Of a stretch of DNA of 10,759 nucleotides, positions 1-7,005 are shown in pieces. Each line of letters starts with the position of its first letter. Positions within the stretch are counted from its first letter, which is position 1. The DNA is taken from positions 1-10,759 of the forward strand of contig CAIYFE010000217.1 in assembly GCA_903925445.1 (NCBI GenBank), written 5' to 3'. This stretch comes from an uncultured Burkholderiales bacterium (lineage in GTDB: Bacteria > Pseudomonadota > Gammaproteobacteria > Burkholderiales > Burkholderiaceae_C). Below the pieces are notes generated by a model. The model made no database searches and had not been told where the DNA came from. It saw nothing but the letters and a program-made list of their open reading frames with translations. Position numbers and translations under genes: made by a program.

Positions 1-1192
<1,192 letters not shown>

Positions 1193-1234
1193 GGTGATTT
1201 CCTAAATGTCTTTTTAAAAGCGTGTGTCTTGGGT

Positions 1235-1558
1235 TCAGTGTCTCAGCATCGTCAGCACTTGATGTGCTTCTTGTTGGTTGGCAGCGTCGGGCAATTCTTT
1301 GCGGCACAAGAGCAGGTCCAGCAAATCGTTGTCCGATAAGTCCATCAAAGCGTACATTCCGCGCGCGTGAGCCACGGTCAAGTGGGCTTCATGCTGTTGG
1401 AAAAAACGCTGAATGAACAAATCGTTCTCCAGCAAACCGCGCCGGCTGCGCCAGTGCAATTTGCTCAAGGCTTTGGGGTCAAGGGGCGAGTTGCCGTCTA
1501 GACCTTCAAGCAAAGCATCGCCCACGGAGGTGTCGCGAAAGGGTGCGTCAGCGTCCAT
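1235..1558 (-). CDS. sdhE: SdhE/CptB-type FAD assembly factor for succinate dehydrogenase
   Basis: A small cytoplasmic protein that promotes covalent attachment of FAD to SdhA (family DUF339/Sdh5, also called YgfY or CptB). The 107-residue product carries the signature RGxxE motif at Arg40-Gly41-Leu-Leu-Glu44, within WRSRRGLLENDLF, followed by the expected helical acidic and leucine-rich segments (YALMDLSDNDLLDLLL). E. coli SdhE is about 88 residues; this one has roughly 20 extra N-terminal residues (MDADAPFRDTSVGDALLEGL) of no obvious function. The start is well supported by AAGGAG a few bases upstream of ATG. It lies 31 bp after sdhB and 42 bp before gltA, so the maturation factor is made together with its client SdhA. 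In enterobacteria sdhE sits elsewhere, next to a ygfX-type gene; placement inside the sdh operon is the usual beta-proteobacterial arrangement. Confidence 0.93.
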   Translation of the reverse strand: MDADAPFRDTSVGDALLEGLDGNSPLDPKALSKLHWRSRRGLLENDLFIQRFFQQHEAHLTVAHARGMYALMDLSDNDLLDLLLCRKELPDAANQQEAHQVLTMLRH

Positions 1559-1589
1559 GGGGTTGCTCCTTGTGCGGGTGTGCGGCGCC

Positions 1590-2294
1590 TTAAACGGCGC
1601 GGCGCACCATCAATTCTTTGATCTTGCCGATGGCCTTGGTGGGGTTCAGACCTTTGGGACAAACATCGACGCAGTTCATGATGGTGTGGCAACGGAAGAG
1701 GCGGTAAGGATCTTCCAAGTTGTCCAAACGCTCGCCGGTGGCTTGGTCGCGGCTATCGGCAATGAAGCGATAGGCTTGCAACAAACCGGCTGGTCCCACG
1801 AACTTGTCGGGGTTCCACCAAAACGACGGACAGCTGGTGGAGCAGCTGGCGCACAAAATGCACTCGTACAAACCGTTGAGCTCATCGCGTTCTTCGGGCG
1901 ACTGCAAACGCTCACGCTCAGGCGCTGGCGTGTTGTTGATCAAGTAAGGTTTGACCGAGTGGTATTGCTTGAAGAACTGGGTCATGTCCACGATCAAGTC
2001 GCGAATGACGGGCAGGCCTGGCAGCGGTTTGAGCACGATGGTGTCGGGCAAGCTGCGCAAGTTGGTCAAGCAGGCCAAGCCGTTTTTGCCGTTGATGTTC
2101 ATGGCGTCAGAGCCACACACGCCTTCGCGGCAAGAGCGACGGAAAGACAAGGTGGGATCGACGGCTTTGAGCTTGATCAAGGCGTCAAGCAACATGCGCT
2201 CTGAGCCATCGAGTTCCACGTCGATGACTTGCATGTAGGGCTTGGCGTCTTTATCGGGATCGTAGCGATAGATGTTGAACGTGCGTTTTGTCAT
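1590..2294 (-). CDS. sdhB: Succinate dehydrogenase iron-sulfur subunit
   Basis: Electron-transfer subunit of complex II, carrying electrons from the SdhA flavin to the membrane quinone site; attached to the inner face of the cytoplasmic membrane. The 234 residues match the family length. The N-terminal ferredoxin domain has the [2Fe-2S] ligands Cys55, Cys60, Asp63 and Cys75 (SCREGVCGSDAMNINGKNG followed by LAC), the same numbering as E. coli, including the aspartate ligand. The C-terminal domain has Cys145, Cys148, Cys151 and Cys155 (ECILCASCSTSCP) plus Cys202, Cys208 and Cys212 (RCHTIMNCVDVCPKGLNP), which together supply the [4Fe-4S] and [3Fe-4S] clusters. Start ATG has AAAGGA upstream. It follows sdhA by 32 bp and precedes sdhE by 31 bp. 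No defect is seen. Confidence 0.98.
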   Translation of the reverse strand: MTKRTFNIYRYDPDKDAKPYMQVIDVELDGSERMLLDALIKLKAVDPTLSFRRSCREGVCGSDAMNINGKNGLACLTNLRSLPDTIVLKPLPGLPVIRDLIVDMTQFFKQYHSVKPYLINNTPAPERERLQSPEERDELNGLYECILCASCSTSCPSFWWNPDKFVGPAGLLQAYRFIADSRDQATGERLDNLEDPYRLFRCHTIMNCVDVCPKGLNPTKAIGKIKELMVRRAV

Positions 2295-2326
2295 GTTTCT
2301 AATTCCTTTGATCGTGCGGATCCGTC

Positions 2327-4129
2327 TTAGAACGTGCGGGGTTTGGGTGGCACGGTTTCAGCCGTGAGGGGCTTCATGCGAACGGGCTTGTAGGTCAAGC
2401 TGTTGTCTGCGCTGTGCCACAAGGTGTGTTTCATCCACTCGGCGTCATTGCGACCCAATGGGCAAGTGGGGTGCGTCACATCGTGTTCGTAATCGCGCAC
2501 CAAGTGAGCGCCACGGCATTCTTTGCGAGCGGCTGCACTTTCCATGGTGGCTTGGGCGGCTTCCATCAAGTTGTCCACTTCCAGCGCTTCGATGCGCGCG
2601 GTGTTGAATACTTTGGAGTCGTCTTTCAAACCGATGTTGGCCACGCGAGCGCGCAGTTCAGCGATTTTGCGAACGCCTTCGTCCATGGTTTCTTGGCTGC
2701 GGAACACGCCAGCATGGGCTTGCATGATCGCGCGCATGTCGTTGGCGATGTCTTGCGCGTACTCGCCGTTTTTGTTGTTGTCCAAACGCGCCAAGCGCGC
2801 CAAGGTGAAGTCGGCGGCGTTGGCGGGCAAGTCGGCTTGTGTGGCGCCAGGTTTGACATGCGAAATGATGTGATCGCCCGCTGCCTTGCCAAAGACCAAC
2901 AAATCCAACAAGGAGTTGGTGCCCAAACGGTTGGCGCCGTGAACCGACACGCAAGAACATTCGCCCACTGCGTACAAGCCTTGGATGGGGCGGTCTTCGC
3001 CGTTGATGTTTTGCACCACTTGGCCGTTGATGTTGGTGGGAATGCCACCCATTTGGTAGTGGATGGTGGGCACCACAGGAATTGGCACCTTGGTGATGTC
3101 CACGTTGGCGAAGTTGTGACCAATTTCTTCCACCGAGGGCAGGCGTTTGCGAATCGTGTCTGCGCCCAAGTGATCCAACTTCATGTGGATGTAGTCTTTG
3201 TTGGGGCCGCAACCGCGACCTTCCAAAATTTCTTGACCCATGCAGCGAGACACGAAGTCGCGCGGTGCCAAGTCTTTGAGCGTGGGCGCATAGCGCTCCA
3301 TGAAGCGTTCGCCTTCGCTGTTGAGCAAGATCGCGCCTTCACCACGGCAGCCTTCGGTCAAAAGCACGCCCGCACCGGCCACGCCCGTGGGGTGGAATTG
3401 CCAAAATTCCATGTCTTGCAATGCGATGCCAGCACGCGCGGCCATGCCCAAGCCGTCACCCGTGTTGATGAACGCGTTGGTGGATGATTGGAAGATGCGA
3501 CCCGCGCCGCCGGTTGCGAACATCACGGTTTGCGCTTGCAATTCGTAGACGTCGCCAGTTTCCATTTCGAGCGCGGTGACGCCCACCACATCGCCTTGGG
3601 CGTTGCGGATCAAATCCAGCGCCATCCATTCGACAAAGAAGGTGGTGCGAGCAGCCACGTTGGCTTGGTAGAGCGTGTGCAACATGGCGTGACCGGTGCG
3701 GTCAGCGGCAGCACAAGCGCGTTGCACGGGTTTTTCACCGTAATTGGCTGTGTGGCCACCGAAAGGACGTTGGTAAATCGTGCCGTCGGCGTTGCGGTCA
3801 AACGGCATGCCCATGTGTTCGAGTTCGTAGACGACTTTGGGCGCTTCGCGGCACATGAATTCGATGGCGTCTTGGTCGCCGAGCCAGTCGGAGCCTTTGA
3901 CGGTGTCGTAAAAGTGATATTCCCAGCTGTCTTCCGACATGTTGCCCAGTGAAGCCGACACGCCGCCTTGCGCCGCCACGGTGTGCGAGCGCGTGGGGAA
4001 AACTTTGGAGAGCACGGCCACATTCAAACCGGCGCGTGCGAGTTGCAACGAGGCGCGCATGCCGGAACCGCCAGCACCCACGATGACCACGTCAAACTTG
4101 CGACGGGCGATAGAACTTTTTGTAGTCAT
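2327..4129 (-). CDS. sdhA: Succinate dehydrogenase flavoprotein subunit
   Basis: Catalytic subunit of complex II: oxidises succinate to fumarate using covalently bound FAD. The 600-residue protein begins with an FAD-binding Rossmann motif (VVIVGAGGSGMRASLQLA, residues 14-31). His49 in PTRSHTVAAQGG is the residue that takes covalent FAD. Active-site residues can be placed at His246 (FHPTG), Arg290 (LAPRDFVSR), His357 (TIHYQMGGIPTN) and Arg401 (HGANRLGTNSLLDL), matching E. coli His242, Arg286, His354 and Arg399 by alignment. The C-terminus ends in the usual KPVRMKPLTAETVPPKPRTF block. The start lies only 3 bp after the sdhD stop codon; its Shine-Dalgarno GGAGG is inside the end of sdhD, so translation is probably coupled. 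It depends on SdhE, encoded two genes downstream, for flavinylation. Confidence 0.99.
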   Translation of the reverse strand: MTTKSSIARRKFDVVIVGAGGSGMRASLQLARAGLNVAVLSKVFPTRSHTVAAQGGVSASLGNMSEDSWEYHFYDTVKGSDWLGDQDAIEFMCREAPKVVYELEHMGMPFDRNADGTIYQRPFGGHTANYGEKPVQRACAAADRTGHAMLHTLYQANVAARTTFFVEWMALDLIRNAQGDVVGVTALEMETGDVYELQAQTVMFATGGAGRIFQSSTNAFINTGDGLGMAARAGIALQDMEFWQFHPTGVAGAGVLLTEGCRGEGAILLNSEGERFMERYAPTLKDLAPRDFVSRCMGQEILEGRGCGPNKDYIHMKLDHLGADTIRKRLPSVEEIGHNFANVDITKVPIPVVPTIHYQMGGIPTNINGQVVQNINGEDRPIQGLYAVGECSCVSVHGANRLGTNSLLDLLVFGKAAGDHIISHVKPGATQADLPANAADFTLARLARLDNNKNGEYAQDIANDMRAIMQAHAGVFRSQETMDEGVRKIAELRARVANIGLKDDSKVFNTARIEALEVDNLMEAAQATMESAAARKECRGAHLVRDYEHDVTHPTCPLGRNDAEWMKHTLWHSADNSLTYKPVRMKPLTAETVPPKPRTF

Positions 4130-4132
4130 GAC

Positions 4133-4498
4133 TTAGAGCCTCCAGAGAACCTGAATGGCCCAGCCGAGACACGACATCAGCCAAACCAAGGTGAAAACTT
4201 GCAGAACCAAACGCACACCCACGGGTTTGACGTAGTCCATCCAAACATCGCGCATACCGACCCACACGTGGTAGGCCAAAGCAATGAATACGGTGAAGGT
4301 CAAAGCCTTCATCCATTGGGGGCTGAAAATGCCAGCCCATTTGTCGTAACCAATCTCGCCAGAGCTCAGCAGCACTTGCGCCAACACGATGAGGGTGAAC
4401 AACACCATCAAAGCAGCGGTCACGCGTTGGGCGAGCCAATCACGCAAACCGTAATGCGCACCCACGACGACGCGCTTAGAACCGTAATTCACGGACAT
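4133..4498 (-). CDS. sdhD: Succinate dehydrogenase membrane anchor subunit D
   Basis: One of two integral membrane subunits that hold SdhAB on the cytoplasmic membrane and form the ubiquinone and haem b site. The 121-residue protein has three hydrophobic segments at about residues 25-45, 63-82 and 97-118. The family block YGLRDWLAQRVTAALM lies at 16-31. The block HVWVGMRDVWMDYVKPVGVR contains Asp88-Tyr89, corresponding to the E. coli Asp82-Tyr83 pair near bound quinone. AAGGAG lies 7 bp before the ATG. It follows sdhC by 18 bp and runs to within 3 bp of the sdhA start. Small anchor subunits diverge fast; identity rests on position, length, topology and the DYVKP motif. Confidence 0.95.
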   Translation of the reverse strand: MSVNYGSKRVVVGAHYGLRDWLAQRVTAALMVLFTLIVLAQVLLSSGEIGYDKWAGIFSPQWMKALTFTVFIALAYHVWVGMRDVWMDYVKPVGVRLVLQVFTLVWLMSCLGWAIQVLWRL

Positions 4499-4516
4499 CT
4501 TCTTGCTCCTTGGGAA

Positions 4517-4948
4517 TCAATACAAACCAAAGAGTTTGGCGCCCAAAGCGGCGGTCAAACCCAAGCTCACCACGAGCGTGAAGACGGCAGAGGATTTGCC
4601 GAATTCTTTTGTCACAGCGTGACAAACATCCATGTACAAGTGGCGCAAGCCCGCCACGATGTGATGCAAAAACGCCCAAATGATGGCCAACGTGATCAGC
4701 TTCACCAACACCCCCGGCACAAATCCAATGCCAACATTGAAAGCGGCCGTGAATTTGGCAAAGGAAATTTCGGAGGACACCGACGTATCGAACAACCACA
4801 CCACAAAAGGCAGCAGCAAGAACATCACCACGCCGCTGATGCGGTGCAAGATGGACACGATGCCCGCTGCAGGAAGTCGATAAGAGGGAAGATCCGTTAA
4901 TGCGTTGATGTTGCGGAACTCAGGCCGCTTTTTGGCAAGCTCGGTCAT
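4517..4948 (-). CDS. sdhC: Succinate dehydrogenase cytochrome b556 subunit C
   Basis: Haem b-binding membrane anchor of complex II and first gene of the operon. With the chosen start the protein is 143 residues (MTELAKKRPEFRNINALTDL...), with three hydrophobic segments at about 28-53, 80-101 and 121-141. SILHRISG (32-39) supplies the conserved Ser32 and Arg36 of the quinone site (E. coli Ser27 and Arg31). HHIVAGLRHLYMD contains His96, aligning with the E. coli haem ligand His84. An in-frame ATG 66 bp upstream (5014) would add 22 residues (MLRCNRIKSCFL...) unlike any SdhC N-terminus I know, so I reject it. The Shine-Dalgarno before 4948 is weak (GAAGAAAGA-like). Succinate:quinone reductases of this type use ubiquinone in beta-proteobacteria. 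Confidence 0.95.
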   Translation of the reverse strand: MTELAKKRPEFRNINALTDLPSYRLPAAGIVSILHRISGVVMFLLLPFVVWLFDTSVSSEISFAKFTAAFNVGIGFVPGVLVKLITLAIIWAFLHHIVAGLRHLYMDVCHAVTKEFGKSSAVFTLVVSLGLTAALGAKLFGLY

Positions 4949-5037
4949 TGGGGGTCTTTCTTCGGGTTTGTCTGCTATGAGGAAACAACTTTTTATTCTA
5001 TTGCACCTCAACAAGCTGACGTGGGGGTTTCAAATTG
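4949..5037 (-). promoter_or_regulatory. sdhC leader and probable promoter region
   Basis: The 89 bp between the gntR stop codon and the sdhC start. On the minus strand a good -10 hexamer TAGAAT (5000-4995) is followed by an A-rich run. I find no convincing -35 at 16-18 bp upstream, so this promoter may need an activator or be weak; readthrough from gntR is also possible, since I see no terminator hairpin with a T-run between them. Downstream of the -10, at 4971-4981 on the plus strand, TCTGCTATGAG matches 9 of 11 bases of TCTTCTATAAG in front of mdh and is a candidate operator. GCTGACGT at 5015-5022 is also shared with the palindrome in the mdh-gntR region. Confidence 0.5.
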
Positions 5038-5850
5038 TCAACTTAATACGTTATGGTAATGATGAGTATCGGTTCGATACAAACCACGTCTGAGCTCCAT
5101 GGGGGTGTCGTTGTAGGTGTAGGCCACGCGTTCGACGCTCAAAAGCGGTGTCTTGGGGGTGACATTCAACAAGCTCGCTTGTTCGGCGTCTGGGTTGATG
5201 GCGCGGATGTTTTCGTCGGCGCGCACCATGCGCACCCCAAATTCGGTTTCAAACAGCGCGTACATGGCGCCTTGGTAGTTGCTCAGCCGTTCGGCCGTCA
5301 AGCCTTTGAAGGGCGTGCCCGGTAGCCACAAATCTTCCAAGATGGTTGGCACGCCGGCAAACGCCAACACGCGCCGCACTTGCAAAACGGGGTCGCCCGA
5401 GCGCAGGCTCAAGGCGCGCGCCACATCGGCGCTGGCGCGAGACCGTTTGCAATCGATGATGGTGCGTTGCGCAGGCCCTTCGCTTTGAACGCTGCCGTTG
5501 TCGGGTTGCAGTTTCAAGAATCGGTACTGCACATGCTGCTCGGCGTGGGTGGCCACAAACGTGCCTTTGCCTTGGCGGCGCACGACCAAGTTTTCTGCGG
5601 ACAGCTCATCAATGGCCTTGCGCACCGTGCCTTGGCTGACGCGGTAGCGGGCGGCCAGATCCATTTCGCTGGGAATGGCCTCGCCGGGCTTCCATTCACC
5701 CGATTGCAGGCTTTGCAGAATTAGCCCCTTGATTTGTTGGTAAAGCGGGCTAAAAGCCGGCGTTTGCGTGGCTAGTCCAACCACGCCCGCGTTTTCGCCG
5801 CCCGATAAAGGTGCGGCTGATGCGGCAGAAAAAGAAGGGTTGCTGGCCAT
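5038..5850 (-). CDS. GntR-family transcriptional regulator, HutC/FarR type with UTRA domain; probable TCA-cycle regulator
   Basis: A 270-residue two-domain repressor-type protein. After a poorly structured N-terminus (about 1-30), the GntR winged helix runs at about 34-100: PLYQQIKGLIL, GEWKPGEAIPSEMDLAARY, VSQGTVRKAIDEL (recognition helix) and the wing VVRRQGKGTFVA. The C-terminal UTRA ligand domain runs at about 115-268, with the typical segments ALSLRSGDPVLQVRRVLAFAGVP, LEDLWLPGTPFKGLT, MYALFETEFGVRMVRADENIRA and RGLYRTDTHHYHN. UTRA domains bind small molecules such as organic acids, amino acids or sugars; the ligand cannot be read from sequence. It sits between the sdh-gltA unit (same strand, 89 bp) and mdh (divergent, 144 bp), so control of these genes, probably with autoregulation, is likely but unproven. 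The ATG has no clear Shine-Dalgarno, and no alternative start in front of the DNA-binding domain looks better. Confidence 0.93.
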   Translation of the reverse strand: MASNPSFSAASAAPLSGGENAGVVGLATQTPAFSPLYQQIKGLILQSLQSGEWKPGEAIPSEMDLAARYRVSQGTVRKAIDELSAENLVVRRQGKGTFVATHAEQHVQYRFLKLQPDNGSVQSEGPAQRTIIDCKRSRASADVARALSLRSGDPVLQVRRVLAFAGVPTILEDLWLPGTPFKGLTAERLSNYQGAMYALFETEFGVRMVRADENIRAINPDAEQASLLNVTPKTPLLSVERVAYTYNDTPMELRRGLYRTDTHHYHNVLS

Positions 5851-5866
5851 AAAAAGTGATGAAAGT

Positions 5867-5880
5867 GGCTGACGTCAGCC
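5867..5880. promoter_or_regulatory. Perfect 14-bp palindrome, candidate operator
   Basis: GGCTGACGTCAGCC is fully self-complementary. It lies between the consensus-like minus-strand -35 (5889-5884) and the gntR start, where a bound dimeric repressor would block gntR transcription; autoregulation by GntR or binding by another dimeric regulator are both possible. The left part, GCTGACGT, recurs at 5015-5022 upstream of sdhC without the symmetric half. Confidence 0.5.
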
Positions 5881-5901
5881 CGTTGTCAAGCTGGCATCAT
5901 A

Positions 5902-5921
5902 TCTTCTATAAGACATAAGAC
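5902..5921. promoter_or_regulatory. Candidate operator over the mdh -10: near-palindrome plus tandem ATAAGAC
   Basis: TCTTCTATAAGA (5902-5913) is self-complementary at 10 of 12 positions and covers the candidate mdh -10 TATAAG. ATAAGAC is then repeated perfectly in tandem (5908-5914 and 5915-5921), giving GTCTTATGTCTTAT on the minus strand. AT-rich, GT..TA..AC-like palindromes are common operators for HutC-type GntR proteins. The core recurs as TCTGCTATGAG upstream of sdhC (4971-4981). Confidence 0.5.
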
Positions 5922-5994
5922 AGTTTATCCGAGACTTTTCAAGGGTAAACTCCCAGCACTTTTTCTTTCATCACTTACTTTTTGGAGTTTTCTC

Positions 5995-6981
5995 ATGAGC
6001 AAAAAGCCTGTTCGCGTTGCCGTTACTGGTGCCGCTGGCCAAATCGGTTACGCCCTGTTGTTCCGCATCGCCTCTGGCGAAATGTTGGGCAAAGACCAAC
6101 CCGTCATCTTGCAATTGTTGGAAATTCCTGACGAGAAAGCTCAAAAAGCGCTCAAAGGCGTGATGATGGAACTCGAAGACTGCGCGTTCCCCCTGTTGGC
6201 TGGCATGGAAGCCCACAGCGACGCCATGACCGCGTTCAAAGACACCGACTACGCATTGCTGGTCGGTGCGCGTCCACGCGGCCCCGGCATGGAGCGTGCC
6301 GATTTGTTGGCCGCTAACGCACAAATCTTCACCGCACAAGGCAAGGCTTTGAATGCTGTGGCTTCACGCGACGTGAAAGTTTTGGTGGTCGGCAACCCTG
6401 CCAACACCAACGCCTACATCGCCATGAAATCAGCTCCTGATCTCAAACCCGGCAACTTCACTGCCATGTTGCGCTTGGATCACAACCGCGCTGCGTCACA
6501 AATCGCTGCCAAAACAGGCAAAGCCGTGGCTGACATCGAAAAACTCACGGTGTGGGGCAACCACTCGCCCACCATGTACGCCGATTACCGCTTCGCCACC
6601 ATCGGCGGTAAAGCTGTCAAAGACATGATCAACGACCAAGTTTGGAACGAAACCGTGTTCTTGCCCACCGTGGGCAAACGCGGTGCGGCCATCATCGAAG
6701 CACGCGGCTTGTCTTCAGCAGCCTCTGCGGCCAATGCGGCGATCGATCACATGCGTGATTGGGCGCTGGGCACCAACGGCAAATGGGTCACCATGGGCAT
6801 TCCATCGCAAGGTTGGTATGGCATTCCCAAGGACGTCATGTTTGGCTTCCCCGTGACCTGCGAAAACGGTCAATACAAAGTGGTCGAAGGCTTGGCAATC
6901 GACGCATTCAGCCAAGCTTGCATCGACAAGACTTTGAAAGAACTCACCGACGAGCAAGCCGGCGTCGCCCACCTGCTGTAA
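5995..6981 (+). CDS. mdh: Malate dehydrogenase (NAD-dependent, cytosolic-like type)
   Basis: Oxidises malate to oxaloacetate with NAD+, supplying the co-substrate for citrate synthase; cytoplasmic. The 328-residue length fits the cytosolic-like MDH group used by many Burkholderiales rather than the 312-residue enterobacterial type. The NAD-binding motif TGAAGQIGYALL lies at 11-22, with acidic Glu43 (LLEIPDE) at the position that favours NAD over NADP. The substrate-binding arginines are Arg95 and Arg101 (ARPRGPGMERADLL) and Arg165 (RLDHNRA). Asp162 and catalytic His190 (WGNHSPTMYAD) complete the relay. GGAG 7 bp upstream fixes the start. It is the first gene of the rightward unit and diverges from gntR. 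Gln and Lys codons are mostly CAA and AAA, and TTG is a frequent Leu codon, as in the sdh genes and acnB. Confidence 0.98.
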   Translation: MSKKPVRVAVTGAAGQIGYALLFRIASGEMLGKDQPVILQLLEIPDEKAQKALKGVMMELEDCAFPLLAGMEAHSDAMTAFKDTDYALLVGARPRGPGMERADLLAANAQIFTAQGKALNAVASRDVKVLVVGNPANTNAYIAMKSAPDLKPGNFTAMLRLDHNRAASQIAAKTGKAVADIEKLTVWGNHSPTMYADYRFATIGGKAVKDMINDQVWNETVFLPTVGKRGAAIIEARGLSSAASAANAAIDHMRDWALGTNGKWVTMGIPSQGWYGIPKDVMFGFPVTCENGQYKVVEGLAIDAFSQACIDKTLKELTDEQAGVAHLL

Positions 6982-7005
6982 TTGTTTGAGCAGGAACACG
7001 CCAGC

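Larger units (their letters stand above)
5854..5976. repeat. 12-bp inverted repeat flanking the gntR-mdh control region
   Basis: AAGTGATGAAAG at 5854-5865 and its exact reverse complement CTTTCATCACTT at 5965-5976. Each copy lies just upstream of one of the divergent start codons, so both transcripts would carry CTTTCATCACTT in the same orientation near their translation start, followed by a T-rich stretch. In gntR it ends 3 bp before the ATG; in mdh it ends 18 bp before it. Confidence 0.85.
5851..5994. promoter_or_regulatory. Divergent gntR-mdh control region
   Basis: The only non-coding stretch above 100 bp. It holds, left to right: one arm of a 12-bp inverted repeat beside the gntR start (5854-5865), a perfect 14-bp palindrome (5867-5880), overlapping outward promoter elements near 5883-5889, a near-palindrome with a tandem 7-bp repeat (5902-5921), the second 12-bp arm (5965-5976), and the mdh Shine-Dalgarno GGAG (5984-5987). 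For mdh, TTGTCA (5883-5888), an 18-bp spacer and TATAAG (5907-5912) make a plausible sigma-70 promoter. On the minus strand TTGACA (5889-5884) is a consensus -35 pointing at gntR, but the -10 at the right distance is poor (ACTTTC). Two opposite promoters therefore share almost the same -35 bases. Confidence 0.6.

Noticed and set aside
1413..2204. Plus-strand open frame (263 codons) opposite sdhE and sdhB
   Set aside because: Antisense shadow of two genes with complete motifs; no ribosome site or recognisable domain.
2414..3487. Plus-strand open frame (357 codons) opposite sdhA
   Set aside because: Long only because sdhA codon bias removes stops on the other strand; composition is typical of a shadow and nothing recognisable is encoded.
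3968..4900. Plus-strand open frame (310 codons) across sdhA, sdhD and sdhC
   Set aside because: Crosses three real genes on the opposite strand and is very rich in His, Gln and Asn with no domain.
4949..5014. Upstream ATG for sdhC at 5014
   Set aside because: Adds 22 residues unlike SdhC N-termini, and lies beyond the TAGAAT -10, which would put it outside or at the edge of the transcript.
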